From: Streptomyces sp. TRM68416
GTDB taxonomy: Bacteria > Actinomycetota > Actinomycetes > Streptomycetales > Streptomycetaceae
Reading direction: 5' to 3'
DNA: 64,000 nt
NCBI RefSeq assembly: GCF_014596915.1
Contig: NZ_JACVWU010000027.1
Coordinates: 48,471 to 112,470 of the forward strand
The position numbers and the translations under genes were made by a program. The notes beneath the pieces were generated by a model that was given only the letters and a program-made list of their open reading frames with translations, was not told the origin of the DNA and made no database searches. Positions 35,518 to 43,745 of this stretch are shown here, piece by piece (positions within the stretch are counted from its first letter, which is position 1; every line of letters starts with the position of its first letter).

Positions 35518-38500
35518 GTGTCGCCACAGTCCCCCAGTAACTCATCGAGCATCTCGACCGACACCGACCAAGCGGGCAAGAACCCCGCTGCCGCGTTCGG
35601 ACCCAATGAGTGGCTCGTCGACGAGATCTATCAGCAGTACCTCCAGGACCCGAACTCGGTGGACCGAGCCTGGTGGGACTTCTTCGCCGACTACAAGCCG
35701 GGGGCGCCCGCCGCCCCCGCGCCCGCCACGCAGGCGCCGGCCCCGGCGGCCCCCGCCGCTCCGGCCGCCCCCGCGGCTCCGTCGGTGCCCGCACCGGCTC
35801 CCTCGGCCCCGAAGCCCGCGGCCGCGGCTCCCCAGCAGGCCGCCGCCCCGGCTCCGGCCCAGGCGAAGCCCGCCGCCAAGCCGGCTGCCAAGCCGGCCGC
35901 GCAGGCCGCGCCCGCCGCCGAGGCCCCGGCCGGTCCCGAGCTGGTGACGCTGCGCGGTCCGGCCGCCGCCGTCGCGAAGAACATGAACGCCTCGCTGGAG
36001 GTGCCCACGGCCACGTCCGTGCGCGCGGTCCCGGTGAAGCTGCTCTTCGACAACCGCATCGTCATCAACAACCACCTCAAGCGGGCCCGGGGCGGGAAGA
36101 TCTCCTTCACCCACCTCATCGGCTACGCGATGGTGCAGGCCATCAAGGCCATGCCGTCGATGAACTACTCCTTCGCGGAGAAGGACGGCAAGCCGACCCT
36201 GGTCAAGCCGGAGCACATCAACTTCGGCCTCGCCATCGACCTGGTGAAGCCCAACGGCGACCGCCAGCTGGTCGTCGCGGGCATCAAGAAGGCCGAGACG
36301 CTGAACTTCTTCGAGTTCTGGCAGGCCTACGAGGACATCGTCCGCCGCGCCCGCGAGGGCAAGCTCGGCATGGACGACTTCACCGGGGTGACGGTCTCCC
36401 TGACCAACCCCGGCGGCCTGGGCACCGTCCACTCGGTGCCGCGTCTGATGCCCGGTCAGTCGGTCATCATGGGCGTCGGCTCCATGGACTACCCGGCGGA
36501 GTTCCAGGGCACCTCCCAGGACACCCTGAACAAGCTCGGCATCTCCAAGGTCATGACGCTCACGTCGACCTACGACCACCGGGTCATCCAGGGCGCCGCC
36601 TCCGGCGAGTTCCTGCGGATCGTCGCCAACCTCCTGCTCGGCGAGAACGGCTTCTACGACGAGGTCTTCGAGTCGCTGCGCATCCCCTACGAGCCGGTCC
36701 GCTGGCTCAAGGACATCGACGCGTCCCACGACGACGACGTCACCAAGGCCGCCCGCGTCTTCGAGCTGATCCACTCCTACCGGGTCCGCGGCCACGTCAT
36801 GGCCGACACCGACCCGCTGGAGTACCGCCAGCGCAAGCACCCCGACCTGGACATCACCGAGCACGGCCTCACCCTGTGGGACCTGGAGCGCGAGTTCGCG
36901 GTCGGCGGCTTCGCCGGCAAGTCGCTGATGAAGCTGCGCGACATCCTCGGCGTGCTGCGCGACTCGTACTGCCGCACCACCGGCGTCGAGTTCATGCACA
37001 TCCAGGACCCCAAGCAGCGCAAGTGGATCCAGGACCGCATCGAGCGCGCGCACACCAAGCCGGAGCGCGAGGAGCAGCTGCGCATCCTGCGCCGGCTGAA
37101 CGCGGCGGAGGCCTTCGAGACCTTCCTGCAGACGAAGTACGTCGGCCAGAAGCGCTTCTCGCTGGAGGGCGGCGAGTCCGTCATCCCGCTGCTGGACGCG
37201 GTCCTCGACTCCGCCGCCGAGTCCCGTCTGGACGAGGTCGTCATCGGCATGGCCCACCGCGGCCGGCTGAACGTCCTGGCGAACATCGTCGGCAAGTCGT
37301 ACGCGCAGATCTTCCGCGAGTTCGAGGGCAACCTCGACCCGAAGTCGATGCACGGCTCCGGCGACGTGAAGTACCACCTGGGCGCCGAGGGCACCTTCAC
37401 CGGCCTGGACGGCGAGCAGATCAAGGTCTCCCTGGTCGCGAACCCCTCGCACCTGGAGGCGGTGGACCCGGTCCTGGAGGGCGTCGCGCGCGCCAAGCAG
37501 GACATCATCAACAAGGGCGGCACGGACTTCACGGTCCTGCCGGTGGCCCTGCACGGCGACGCGGCCTTCGCGGGCCAGGGCGTGGTGGCCGAGACCCTGA
37601 ACATGTCGCAGCTGCGGGGCTACCGCACCGGCGGCACGGTCCACATCGTCATCAACAACCAGGTCGGCTTCACGGCGGCTCCCGAGTCGTCGCGCTCCTC
37701 GATGTACGCCACCGACGTGGCGCGCATGATCGAGGCGCCGATCTTCCACGTGAACGGCGACGACCCCGAGGCGGTCGTCCGCGTTGCCCGGCTGGCGTTC
37801 GAGTTCCGTCAGGCGTTCAACAAGGACGTCGTGATCGACCTCATCTGCTACCGCCGCCGCGGTCACAACGAGTCGGACAACCCGGCGTTCACCCAGCCGC
37901 TGATGTACGACCTGATCGACAAGAAGCGCTCGGTGCGCAAGCTCTACACCGAGTCCCTCATCGGTCGCGGCGACATCACCCTGGAAGAGGCCGAGCAGGC
38001 GCTGCAGGACTACCAGGGCCAGCTGGAGAAGGTCTTCACCGAGGTCCGCGAGGCCACCTCGCAGCCGTCCTCGGTCGAGCCCTCGGACCCGCAGGCCGAG
38101 TTCCCGGTGGCCGTGAACACCGCGGTCTCCGCCGAGGTCGTCAAGCGGATCGCCGAGTCCCAGGTCAACGTCCCGGACCACATCACCGTCCACCCGCGTC
38201 TGCTGCCGCAGCTGCAGCGCCGCGCGACGATGGTCGAGGACGGCACGATCGACTGGGGCATGGGCGAGACCCTCGCCATCGGTTCGCTGCTCCTGGAGGG
38301 CGTCCCGGTCCGCCTCGCCGGCCAGGACTCCCAGCGCGGCACCTTCGGCCAGCGCCACGCGGTGATCATCGACCGCGAGACGGGCGACGAGTTCACGCCG
38401 CTGATGTACCTCTCCGAGGACCAGGCGCGGCTGAACGTCTACAACTCCCTGCTGTCCGAGTACGCGGCGATGGGCTTCGAGTACGGCTACTCGCTGGCCC

Positions 38501-39297
38501 GCCCCGAGTCCCTGGTGATGTGGGAGGCGCAGTTCGGCGACTTCGTCAACGGCGCCCAGACGGTCGTGGACGAGTTCATCTCGTCGGCGGAGCAGAAGTG
38601 GGGCCAGACGAGCGGCGTCACGCTGCTCCTCCCGCACGGCTACGAGGGTCAGGGTCCGGACCACTCCTCGGCCCGCCCGGAGCGGTTCCTCCAGCTCTGC
38701 GCGCAGAACAACATGACGGTCGCGATGCCGACCCTGCCGTCGAACTACTTCCACCTCCTGCGGTGGCAGGTGCACAACCCGCACCACAAGCCGCTGGTCG
38801 TCTTCACCCCGAAGTCGATGCTGCGTCTGAAGGCCGCGGCGTCGAAGGCGGAGGAGTTCACGACGGGCCAGTTCCGCCCGGTCATCGGCGACACCACGGT
38901 GGACCCGGCCGCGGTCCGGAAGGTCGTCTTCTGCGCCGGCAAGGTCTACTACGACCTGGAGGCCGAGCGTCAGAAGCGCGGCGCCACGGACACGGCGATC
39001 ATCCGCATCGAGCGCCTGTACCCGCTGCCGGGTGCCGAGCTCCAGGCCGAGATCGCCAAGTACCCGAACGCCGAGAAGTACCTGTGGGCCCAGGAGGAGC
39101 CGGCGAACCAGGGTGCGTGGCCGTTCATCGCCCTGAACCTCATCGACCACCTGGACCTGGCGGTCGGCGCGGAGGTCCCGCACGGCGAGCGCCTGCGGCG
39201 CATCTCCCGTCCGCACGGCTCGTCCCCGGCGGTCGGCTCCGCCAAGCGCCACCAGGCCGAGCAGGAGCAGCTGGTGCGTGAGGTGTTCGAGGCGTAA
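35518..39297 (+). CDS. kgd: multifunctional 2-oxoglutarate dehydrogenase/decarboxylase (E1-E2 fusion)
   Basis: 1259 residues. After an E1 N-terminal helix (EWLVDEIYQQYLQDPNSVD) comes a roughly 90-residue Ala/Pro/Lys linker, an E2 succinyltransferase catalytic domain (TYDHRVIQGAASGEFL, His354), and a full E1o module with the thiamine diphosphate site around HGDAAFAGQG (Asp681) and a C-terminal transketolase region. This is the actinobacterial SucA/Kgd fusion of the TCA cycle; no lipoyl domain is present, so a separate E2 supplies it. GTG start with AGAGGGCGG upstream. Also called sucA. Confidence 0.96.
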   Translation: MSPQSPSNSSSISTDTDQAGKNPAAAFGPNEWLVDEIYQQYLQDPNSVDRAWWDFFADYKPGAPAAPAPATQAPAPAAPAAPAAPAAPSVPAPAPSAPKPAAAAPQQAAAPAPAQAKPAAKPAAKPAAQAAPAAEAPAGPELVTLRGPAAAVAKNMNASLEVPTATSVRAVPVKLLFDNRIVINNHLKRARGGKISFTHLIGYAMVQAIKAMPSMNYSFAEKDGKPTLVKPEHINFGLAIDLVKPNGDRQLVVAGIKKAETLNFFEFWQAYEDIVRRAREGKLGMDDFTGVTVSLTNPGGLGTVHSVPRLMPGQSVIMGVGSMDYPAEFQGTSQDTLNKLGISKVMTLTSTYDHRVIQGAASGEFLRIVANLLLGENGFYDEVFESLRIPYEPVRWLKDIDASHDDDVTKAARVFELIHSYRVRGHVMADTDPLEYRQRKHPDLDITEHGLTLWDLEREFAVGGFAGKSLMKLRDILGVLRDSYCRTTGVEFMHIQDPKQRKWIQDRIERAHTKPEREEQLRILRRLNAAEAFETFLQTKYVGQKRFSLEGGESVIPLLDAVLDSAAESRLDEVVIGMAHRGRLNVLANIVGKSYAQIFREFEGNLDPKSMHGSGDVKYHLGAEGTFTGLDGEQIKVSLVANPSHLEAVDPVLEGVARAKQDIINKGGTDFTVLPVALHGDAAFAGQGVVAETLNMSQLRGYRTGGTVHIVINNQVGFTAAPESSRSSMYATDVARMIEAPIFHVNGDDPEAVVRVARLAFEFRQAFNKDVVIDLICYRRRGHNESDNPAFTQPLMYDLIDKKRSVRKLYTESLIGRGDITLEEAEQALQDYQGQLEKVFTEVREATSQPSSVEPSDPQAEFPVAVNTAVSAEVVKRIAESQVNVPDHITVHPRLLPQLQRRATMVEDGTIDWGMGETLAIGSLLLEGVPVRLAGQDSQRGTFGQRHAVIIDRETGDEFTPLMYLSEDQARLNVYNSLLSEYAAMGFEYGYSLARPESLVMWEAQFGDFVNGAQTVVDEFISSAEQKWGQTSGVTLLLPHGYEGQGPDHSSARPERFLQLCAQNNMTVAMPTLPSNYFHLLRWQVHNPHHKPLVVFTPKSMLRLKAAASKAEEFTTGQFRPVIGDTTVDPAAVRKVVFCAGKVYYDLEAERQKRGATDTAIIRIERLYPLPGAELQAEIAKYPNAEKYLWAQEEPANQGAWPFIALNLIDHLDLAVGAEVPHGERLRRISRPHGSSPAVGSAKRHQAEQEQLVREVFEA

Positions 39298-39313
39298 GCC
39301 TCACCGGCACGCT

Positions 39314-39350
39314 CGAAGGGCCCGGTCCCCGTTGGGGGCCGGGCCCTTCG
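39314..39350. terminator. bidirectional terminator hairpin
   Basis: CGAAGGGCCCGG (39314-39325) pairs with CCGGGCCCTTCG (39339-39350); outer GCACGC and GCGTGC can extend the stem. It sits between two convergent genes. Confidence 0.8.
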
Positions 39351-39358
39351 GCGTGCGG

Positions 39359-42319
39359 TCAGATGGGCTGGGGCTCGAAGTCCCAGTAGGGCCGGTGCCG
39401 TTCCAGGATGCGGCGGGTGTGGGGGTGGTCGGCGCCGAGGAGGGAGGTGAGGCGGGCGACCGCGTCCTGGTGCAGGGTCTCGGCCTCCTCCCGTTCCCCC
39501 AGTTCGGCCAGGTCCAGCGCCAGGCCGGCCCGCAGGCTGATGGTGAGGAGGTGCCCGTCGCCCAGGGCCCGCGCGGAGCGGTCGGCTGTCTCCCGGCCCA
39601 GCGTCGCCGCCGCCTCCCTCTCGCCCTCGGCGGCCAGCGCGGCGATCTCGTTCTTGGCGCAGCCGATCGTCCACGGGTGGTTCCGGCCGACCGCGCGCCG
39701 CATCTGCCGCACGGTCCACCGGGACAGCTCCAGCGCGGCCCGCGTCTCCCCCAGGTCCCGCATGACGGTGGCGACGTTGTCCCGCGCGCCGATCGCGTAC
39801 GGGTGGCGGTCGCCGAGCTGGGCGGCGTAGTGGGTGGCCGTGGCCTCGGCCAGGTCCCGCGCCTCCTCGGTGCGGTCCAGGTCGCGCAGGAGCATCGCGT
39901 AGTCGCAGGAGACCATCAGCGTCTCGGGGTGCAGCGGGCCGCGGCGGCGGATCAGCTTCTCGCGGACGCTGCGCAGCAGGGCGTGCGCGAACTGCAGGTC
40001 CCCGACGCGGCGGGCGCACAGGGCGAGGTTGTGCTCGGCGAGCAGGGTCTGGCTGTGGGTGCGGTCCAGGACCTGGCTGTGGACGCGGGAGTTGTGGCCC
40101 TGGATGACCAGCGCCTCGCGGTAGTTGCCGAGCAGGCGCAGCATCCAGGCGGTGCGCAGCGCGGAGTTGAGGGTGAGCGGGTCGCGTCCGCCGAGGACGT
40201 CCACGCGGGCCTCGAAGACCTTGCGGTGCAGGGCGAGCGACTCGGTGTAATGGCCCTGGAGGCCGACGGCGACGGCGAGGTTGCTGCGGATGGCGAGGGT
40301 GCGCGGCACCTGCTCGGCGCCGAGTTCGGCGACGGCGGTCGCGGCGGCCTCCTCGAACAGGGCGCGGGCCTCGGCGTACCGGCCGAGCGCCATGAGGGTG
40401 CCGCCGAGGCCGTCGCGGGCGCGGATGACCTCGATCGGGCGTACCGAGTCGGCACGTTCGAGACGGGCCAGGATGTCGCGGCCGACGGTCTCGGCGTCCT
40501 CGTACCGGCCGAGTCGGCGCAGCATGTTGGCGAGTTGGTGGACGGCGACGAGCACCGAGCGGTCGGTGCCGCCGGAGGTGGCCCGCCAGTGGTCGACGGT
40601 CTTGCGGCTGAGTTCCCAGCCCTCCAGGTACTCGCCGCGCATCCGCAGGTATTCGATGCAGTTCAGGACGAGTTCGCGGACGTCGTCGTCGGTGGACTCC
40701 AGGGCGCGGGAGGGTTCCAGGTGCGGGATGAGCGCCGCGTAGCGGGCCCAGTTGCCGGGCGAGGAGGAGTCGCGCGGGTCGGCGGAGACGAGGACCTTGC
40801 GGGCGGCGGCGGAGTAGCGCTCGGCGTCGGCGGGCGACTGGATGGACCGTACGAAGCGGTGGAAGAGCCGGTGCATGCGCAGGGTGCCGACGGTCTGGGC
40901 GTCCATGCGCGGGCCGGGCTCGTACTCGATGCGCATGGAGGTGATCTCGGAGAGTCTGCGCAGGGCGGTGTTCCAGCTGCTGGGCTCGGCGCTCAGCTCG
41001 GCCAGCTCGGGCGGCAGATCGCCGTGCCGGGCGGTCTGCAGCAGTCGTACGGGGACCACGTCGTGGGAGAAGCACACCAGCAGGTTGAGCAGTTGCCAGG
41101 CCGACTCGGAGCCCTCGCGCAGGGTGTTGAGGAGCTTCGCCCAGGCGACCTCGAAGCTCTCCCGGTACTGGCCGGAGGGCATGACGCCGAAGCGGTCGGG
41201 CCGTCCCTCGCGGATGTCGCGGATGTAGGCGTCGACCGGGGCGGCCGGGTTGATGTCGAGCCAGGCGGCGGTCTGGTCGAGCAGCAGGGGGACGTCCTCC
41301 ACGGCCTCGGCGAGGCGGGCGGCCTGGGCGTCGCTGAGGCGTGCCGTGCGGCGCTCGACGAAGGCGACGCTCTCCCGGCGCTCGAAGGCCGGTACGGCGA
41401 TGTTCTCGGCGTGGGCGCCCCACTCGCTGCGGTGGGTGGTGACCAGGAGGTGGCCGCGTCCCTCGGGCACGAGGTCGAGCACCCGCTCGGGGTCGCCGGC
41501 GCCGTCCAGGACGAGCAGCCAGGGCCGGGCGGTGCTGTCGAGTTCCCGGCGTACGGCGGTGATGGTGGCCGCGAGATCACCGGCGTCCGGCAGGTCGAGG
41601 GCGGGCGCGAGCTCGGCGAACTGCTGGCGGGCGGTGACGCGTTGGGCGGCGTTGACCCACCAGACGATGTCGTACTCGCCGGCGAAGCGGTGGACGTATT
41701 CCAGGGCCAGTTGGGACTTGCCGATGCCGCCGGGACCCTGCAGGGCGACGGCGGCGCCGTCGGATCCGGCGGCGGAGAGGGCGCCGTAGACCTTCTCCAG
41801 GAGTTCGGTGCGGCCGATGAAGCGGCGGTTGCGGCGCGGGACCTGCCAGACGTCCGGCGGGTCGTCGGGGAAGCGGGGGCCCCGGCGCAGGTCGATCAGG
41901 GTGCCGGGGGCGGGTATGCCGGCGCACTCCAGGACGCGGCTGGACGCCACCTCGGGTCTCAGGCCGCGCAGTTCGACGGGGGCGAGGGCGATGACGGCCT
42001 CGGGCAGGGGGCGGGCGGTGATGCTCACGGCGGCCATGCGGTCCCCGTAGACCGGGAGCACCTGCCGCAGCGCCTCGGCCCAGGCCTCGAACCACTCGTC
42101 GCCCAGCCGCTCGTGCCAGTCGTCGATCACGAGCAGGAAGCGGCCCGGCGCGCTCAGCAGGTTGGCGAACACCTCGGGTGTCGGCGGCTGCCGCAGGGGG
42201 TTCCACCGCACCAGCGTGGTGCTCCGTCCCGCGGCCCGGATCTGGTGGTCGATCCACTTGGCCCAGGACTCGCTCTGCCCGGCGAAAACCACCGTGACGT
42301 GTCCGAGTTCCGCCGCCAT
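39359..42319 (-). CDS. FxSxx-COOH-system-type STAND protein (NB-ARC and tetratricopeptide repeats)
   Basis: 986 residues. A TIR/alpha-beta-like N-terminus (HVTVVFAGQSESWAKWIDHQ) spans about 1-110. An NB-ARC NTPase follows with Walker A GPGGIGKS (195-202), Walker B PWLLVLDGAG and the sensor VTTHRS, then a winged-helix-like section and about ten TPR units to the C-terminus. This matches proteins that accompany FxsA/FxsB peptide systems. STAND proteins oligomerise on sensing a ligand; TPRs would be the sensor. It is the last gene of the minus-strand locus, 60 bp after the radical SAM gene. Confidence 0.83.
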   Translation of the reverse strand: MAAELGHVTVVFAGQSESWAKWIDHQIRAAGRSTTLVRWNPLRQPPTPEVFANLLSAPGRFLLVIDDWHERLGDEWFEAWAEALRQVLPVYGDRMAAVSITARPLPEAVIALAPVELRGLRPEVASSRVLECAGIPAPGTLIDLRRGPRFPDDPPDVWQVPRRNRRFIGRTELLEKVYGALSAAGSDGAAVALQGPGGIGKSQLALEYVHRFAGEYDIVWWVNAAQRVTARQQFAELAPALDLPDAGDLAATITAVRRELDSTARPWLLVLDGAGDPERVLDLVPEGRGHLLVTTHRSEWGAHAENIAVPAFERRESVAFVERRTARLSDAQAARLAEAVEDVPLLLDQTAAWLDINPAAPVDAYIRDIREGRPDRFGVMPSGQYRESFEVAWAKLLNTLREGSESAWQLLNLLVCFSHDVVPVRLLQTARHGDLPPELAELSAEPSSWNTALRRLSEITSMRIEYEPGPRMDAQTVGTLRMHRLFHRFVRSIQSPADAERYSAAARKVLVSADPRDSSSPGNWARYAALIPHLEPSRALESTDDDVRELVLNCIEYLRMRGEYLEGWELSRKTVDHWRATSGGTDRSVLVAVHQLANMLRRLGRYEDAETVGRDILARLERADSVRPIEVIRARDGLGGTLMALGRYAEARALFEEAAATAVAELGAEQVPRTLAIRSNLAVAVGLQGHYTESLALHRKVFEARVDVLGGRDPLTLNSALRTAWMLRLLGNYREALVIQGHNSRVHSQVLDRTHSQTLLAEHNLALCARRVGDLQFAHALLRSVREKLIRRRGPLHPETLMVSCDYAMLLRDLDRTEEARDLAEATATHYAAQLGDRHPYAIGARDNVATVMRDLGETRAALELSRWTVRQMRRAVGRNHPWTIGCAKNEIAALAAEGEREAAATLGRETADRSARALGDGHLLTISLRAGLALDLAELGEREEAETLHQDAVARLTSLLGADHPHTRRILERHRPYWDFEPQPI

Positions 42320-42379
42320 CTAGCCGTTCCCCTTCGACTGAACCTGGTCACGAGTGTGCACAGGCTATTCGATTGTGCG

Positions 42380-43596
42380 TCAAATCGACTTGGGAGAGGC
42401 CGAGTTGCGCATGGTTTTGGTCATTCGGCGGGCGATGTGCCGGATGAGCCGTTCGAGGTCGGCGCAGTAGACGCTGGGGTGCCGGAACCCGGTGCCAGGA
42501 GCGTACCGGTGCACATAGTTGCCGCCGCCGCACACTTTCCCCACCGGGCAGCCCCTGCACTCCTCGGCCAGCGCCCGCTCCCCCAACTGCCTGGCCGCGA
42601 TGCCGGGATGGCGCAGGGCGTCGTCGAAGGAGTCCCGGTACACGTCGAGACCGGTCCCGGAAGCTCCCGCGTACGCCGACCGCAGCGCGTCGACCTGCTC
42701 GATGGCACCGTCCGTCTCCACGACGACGGCGGCCAGCGGCGAGACACCCACGGCCGGCTCGCGGTGCCGAGGAGGAGGGCGGCGATCTCCTGGAACAGCC
42801 GTATCCGCGTCGGCACTCGGGGCGCGTCCCACCAGGCGTCGAAGACGTCGGCGAGCCAGTCGCCGTAAGGGGTGGGGGCGGGCCGGTGCCGTCCGGGGGT
42901 CCGCCCGCCCCAGTTGGCGTGCGGCAGGAGGAAGTCGACGCCGGGCGGGCACAGTGCGAGGAGCGAGCGGTAGACGTCCAGCGGGTCCGCGGCGAGGTCG
43001 ATCGTGCAGAGGATTCCCGCGTACGAGTCCGGCCGCGCGGCCAGCCGCCGCGCCGCCGCACGGGCGGCCGGCCAGGCGGGGCGGCCTGCGTGGTCGACGC
43101 GGCGGGCGTTGTGCGCGGCCCGGCCGCCGTCGAGGCTGAGGCCGACGCGGATGCCCGCGGCGCGGAGGCGGTCGAGCGTGTCGGGGGTGAGGCGGGTGCC
43201 GTTGGTCTGCACGGTGGCGGTGACCTCGCAGCCGGCGGCGTCGGGAGCGCCCTGGCGTACGGCCTCGCGTACGGCGTCCCGCACGGCCTCGGTGTAGGCG
43301 AGGACGGGACCGGGGCCGGTGAGGAGGGGTTCCCCGCCGTGGAGTTCGATGCGGACGGCGTCGAGGCGGTGGGCGCGGACGTGCTCGGCGATGCGCTCTG
43401 CCGTGCGGCGCATGGTGGCTGCGGAGGTGCTCGCCGGGCGGTCGCGCCAGCCGTGGTCGGGGCCCTGGTACAGATAGCAGTAGGTGCAGTCGAGGTTGCA
43501 CCGGCCGTGCACCTTCAGCACGAACTGCCGGAACGGGACGGGTTCGTGGGCGCGGGTGTCCAGGGTGGCGTACGGCCATGCCGGGTGGGTTGTCAC
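42380..43596 (-). pseudogene. FxsB-like radical SAM/SPASM peptide maturase, frameshifted
   Basis: The N-terminal frame starts at GTG 43596 and carries CNLDCTYC (Cys33, 37 and 40) for the 4Fe-4S cluster, ELHGGEPLL and VQTNGTRL. It stays in family register to FQEIAALLLG. The SPASM-type C-terminus (EPAVGVSPLAAVVVETDG, ECRGCPVGKVCGGGNYVHRY, YCADLERLI) then continues in another frame to 42380. One base is missing within 42758-42771. If intact, the enzyme would crosslink an aromatic residue to a nearby side chain in the peptide encoded just upstream. Its start overlaps the peptide stop by 4 bp. Confidence 0.8.
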
Positions 43597-43745
43597 GGCG
43601 CGTCCTCGTAGTGTGCGACGACGGTGGACTCCCCTTCGCGGGAACGGAGTTCGGCGAGGATCGCGGCCAATACCGGGTGGTCGGTGTGGTCGGGCGGTGC
43701 CAGCTCCGGGAGGGGTATGCGGGTGTCGTCGGCGGGGAGGGTCAC
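43593..43745 (-). CDS. putative RiPP precursor peptide ending YxDxx-COOH
   Basis: 50 residues from a GTG whose bases overlap the stop of the vWA-TPR gene (GTGA); its own stop overlaps the radical SAM start the same way. The leader is acidic and Pro/Leu-rich (IPLPELAPPDHTDHPVLAAI), with a helical ILAELRSREGES stretch. The C-terminus is VVAHYEDAP, so Tyr and Asp occupy the positions of Phe and Ser in FxSxx-COOH peptides. That spacing suits a three-residue cyclophane between Tyr and Asp. The open frame continues upstream inside the preceding gene, but the coupling and peptide length support the GTG start. Confidence 0.7.
   Translation of the reverse strand: MTLPADDTRIPLPELAPPDHTDHPVLAAILAELRSREGESTVVAHYEDAP

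Noticed and set aside
35542..39252. A 1236-residue open frame antisense to the 2-oxoglutarate dehydrogenase gene
   Set aside because: It is a by-product of extreme third-position GC in the real gene; its translation is low-complexity and has no domain, and the sense gene is unambiguous.
42380..43579. A single 399-residue frame as the radical SAM gene
   Set aside because: Only its last third matches the family; the N-terminal part in that frame is a Pro/Arg shadow and lacks the CxxxCxxC motif, so a frameshifted gene explains the data better.
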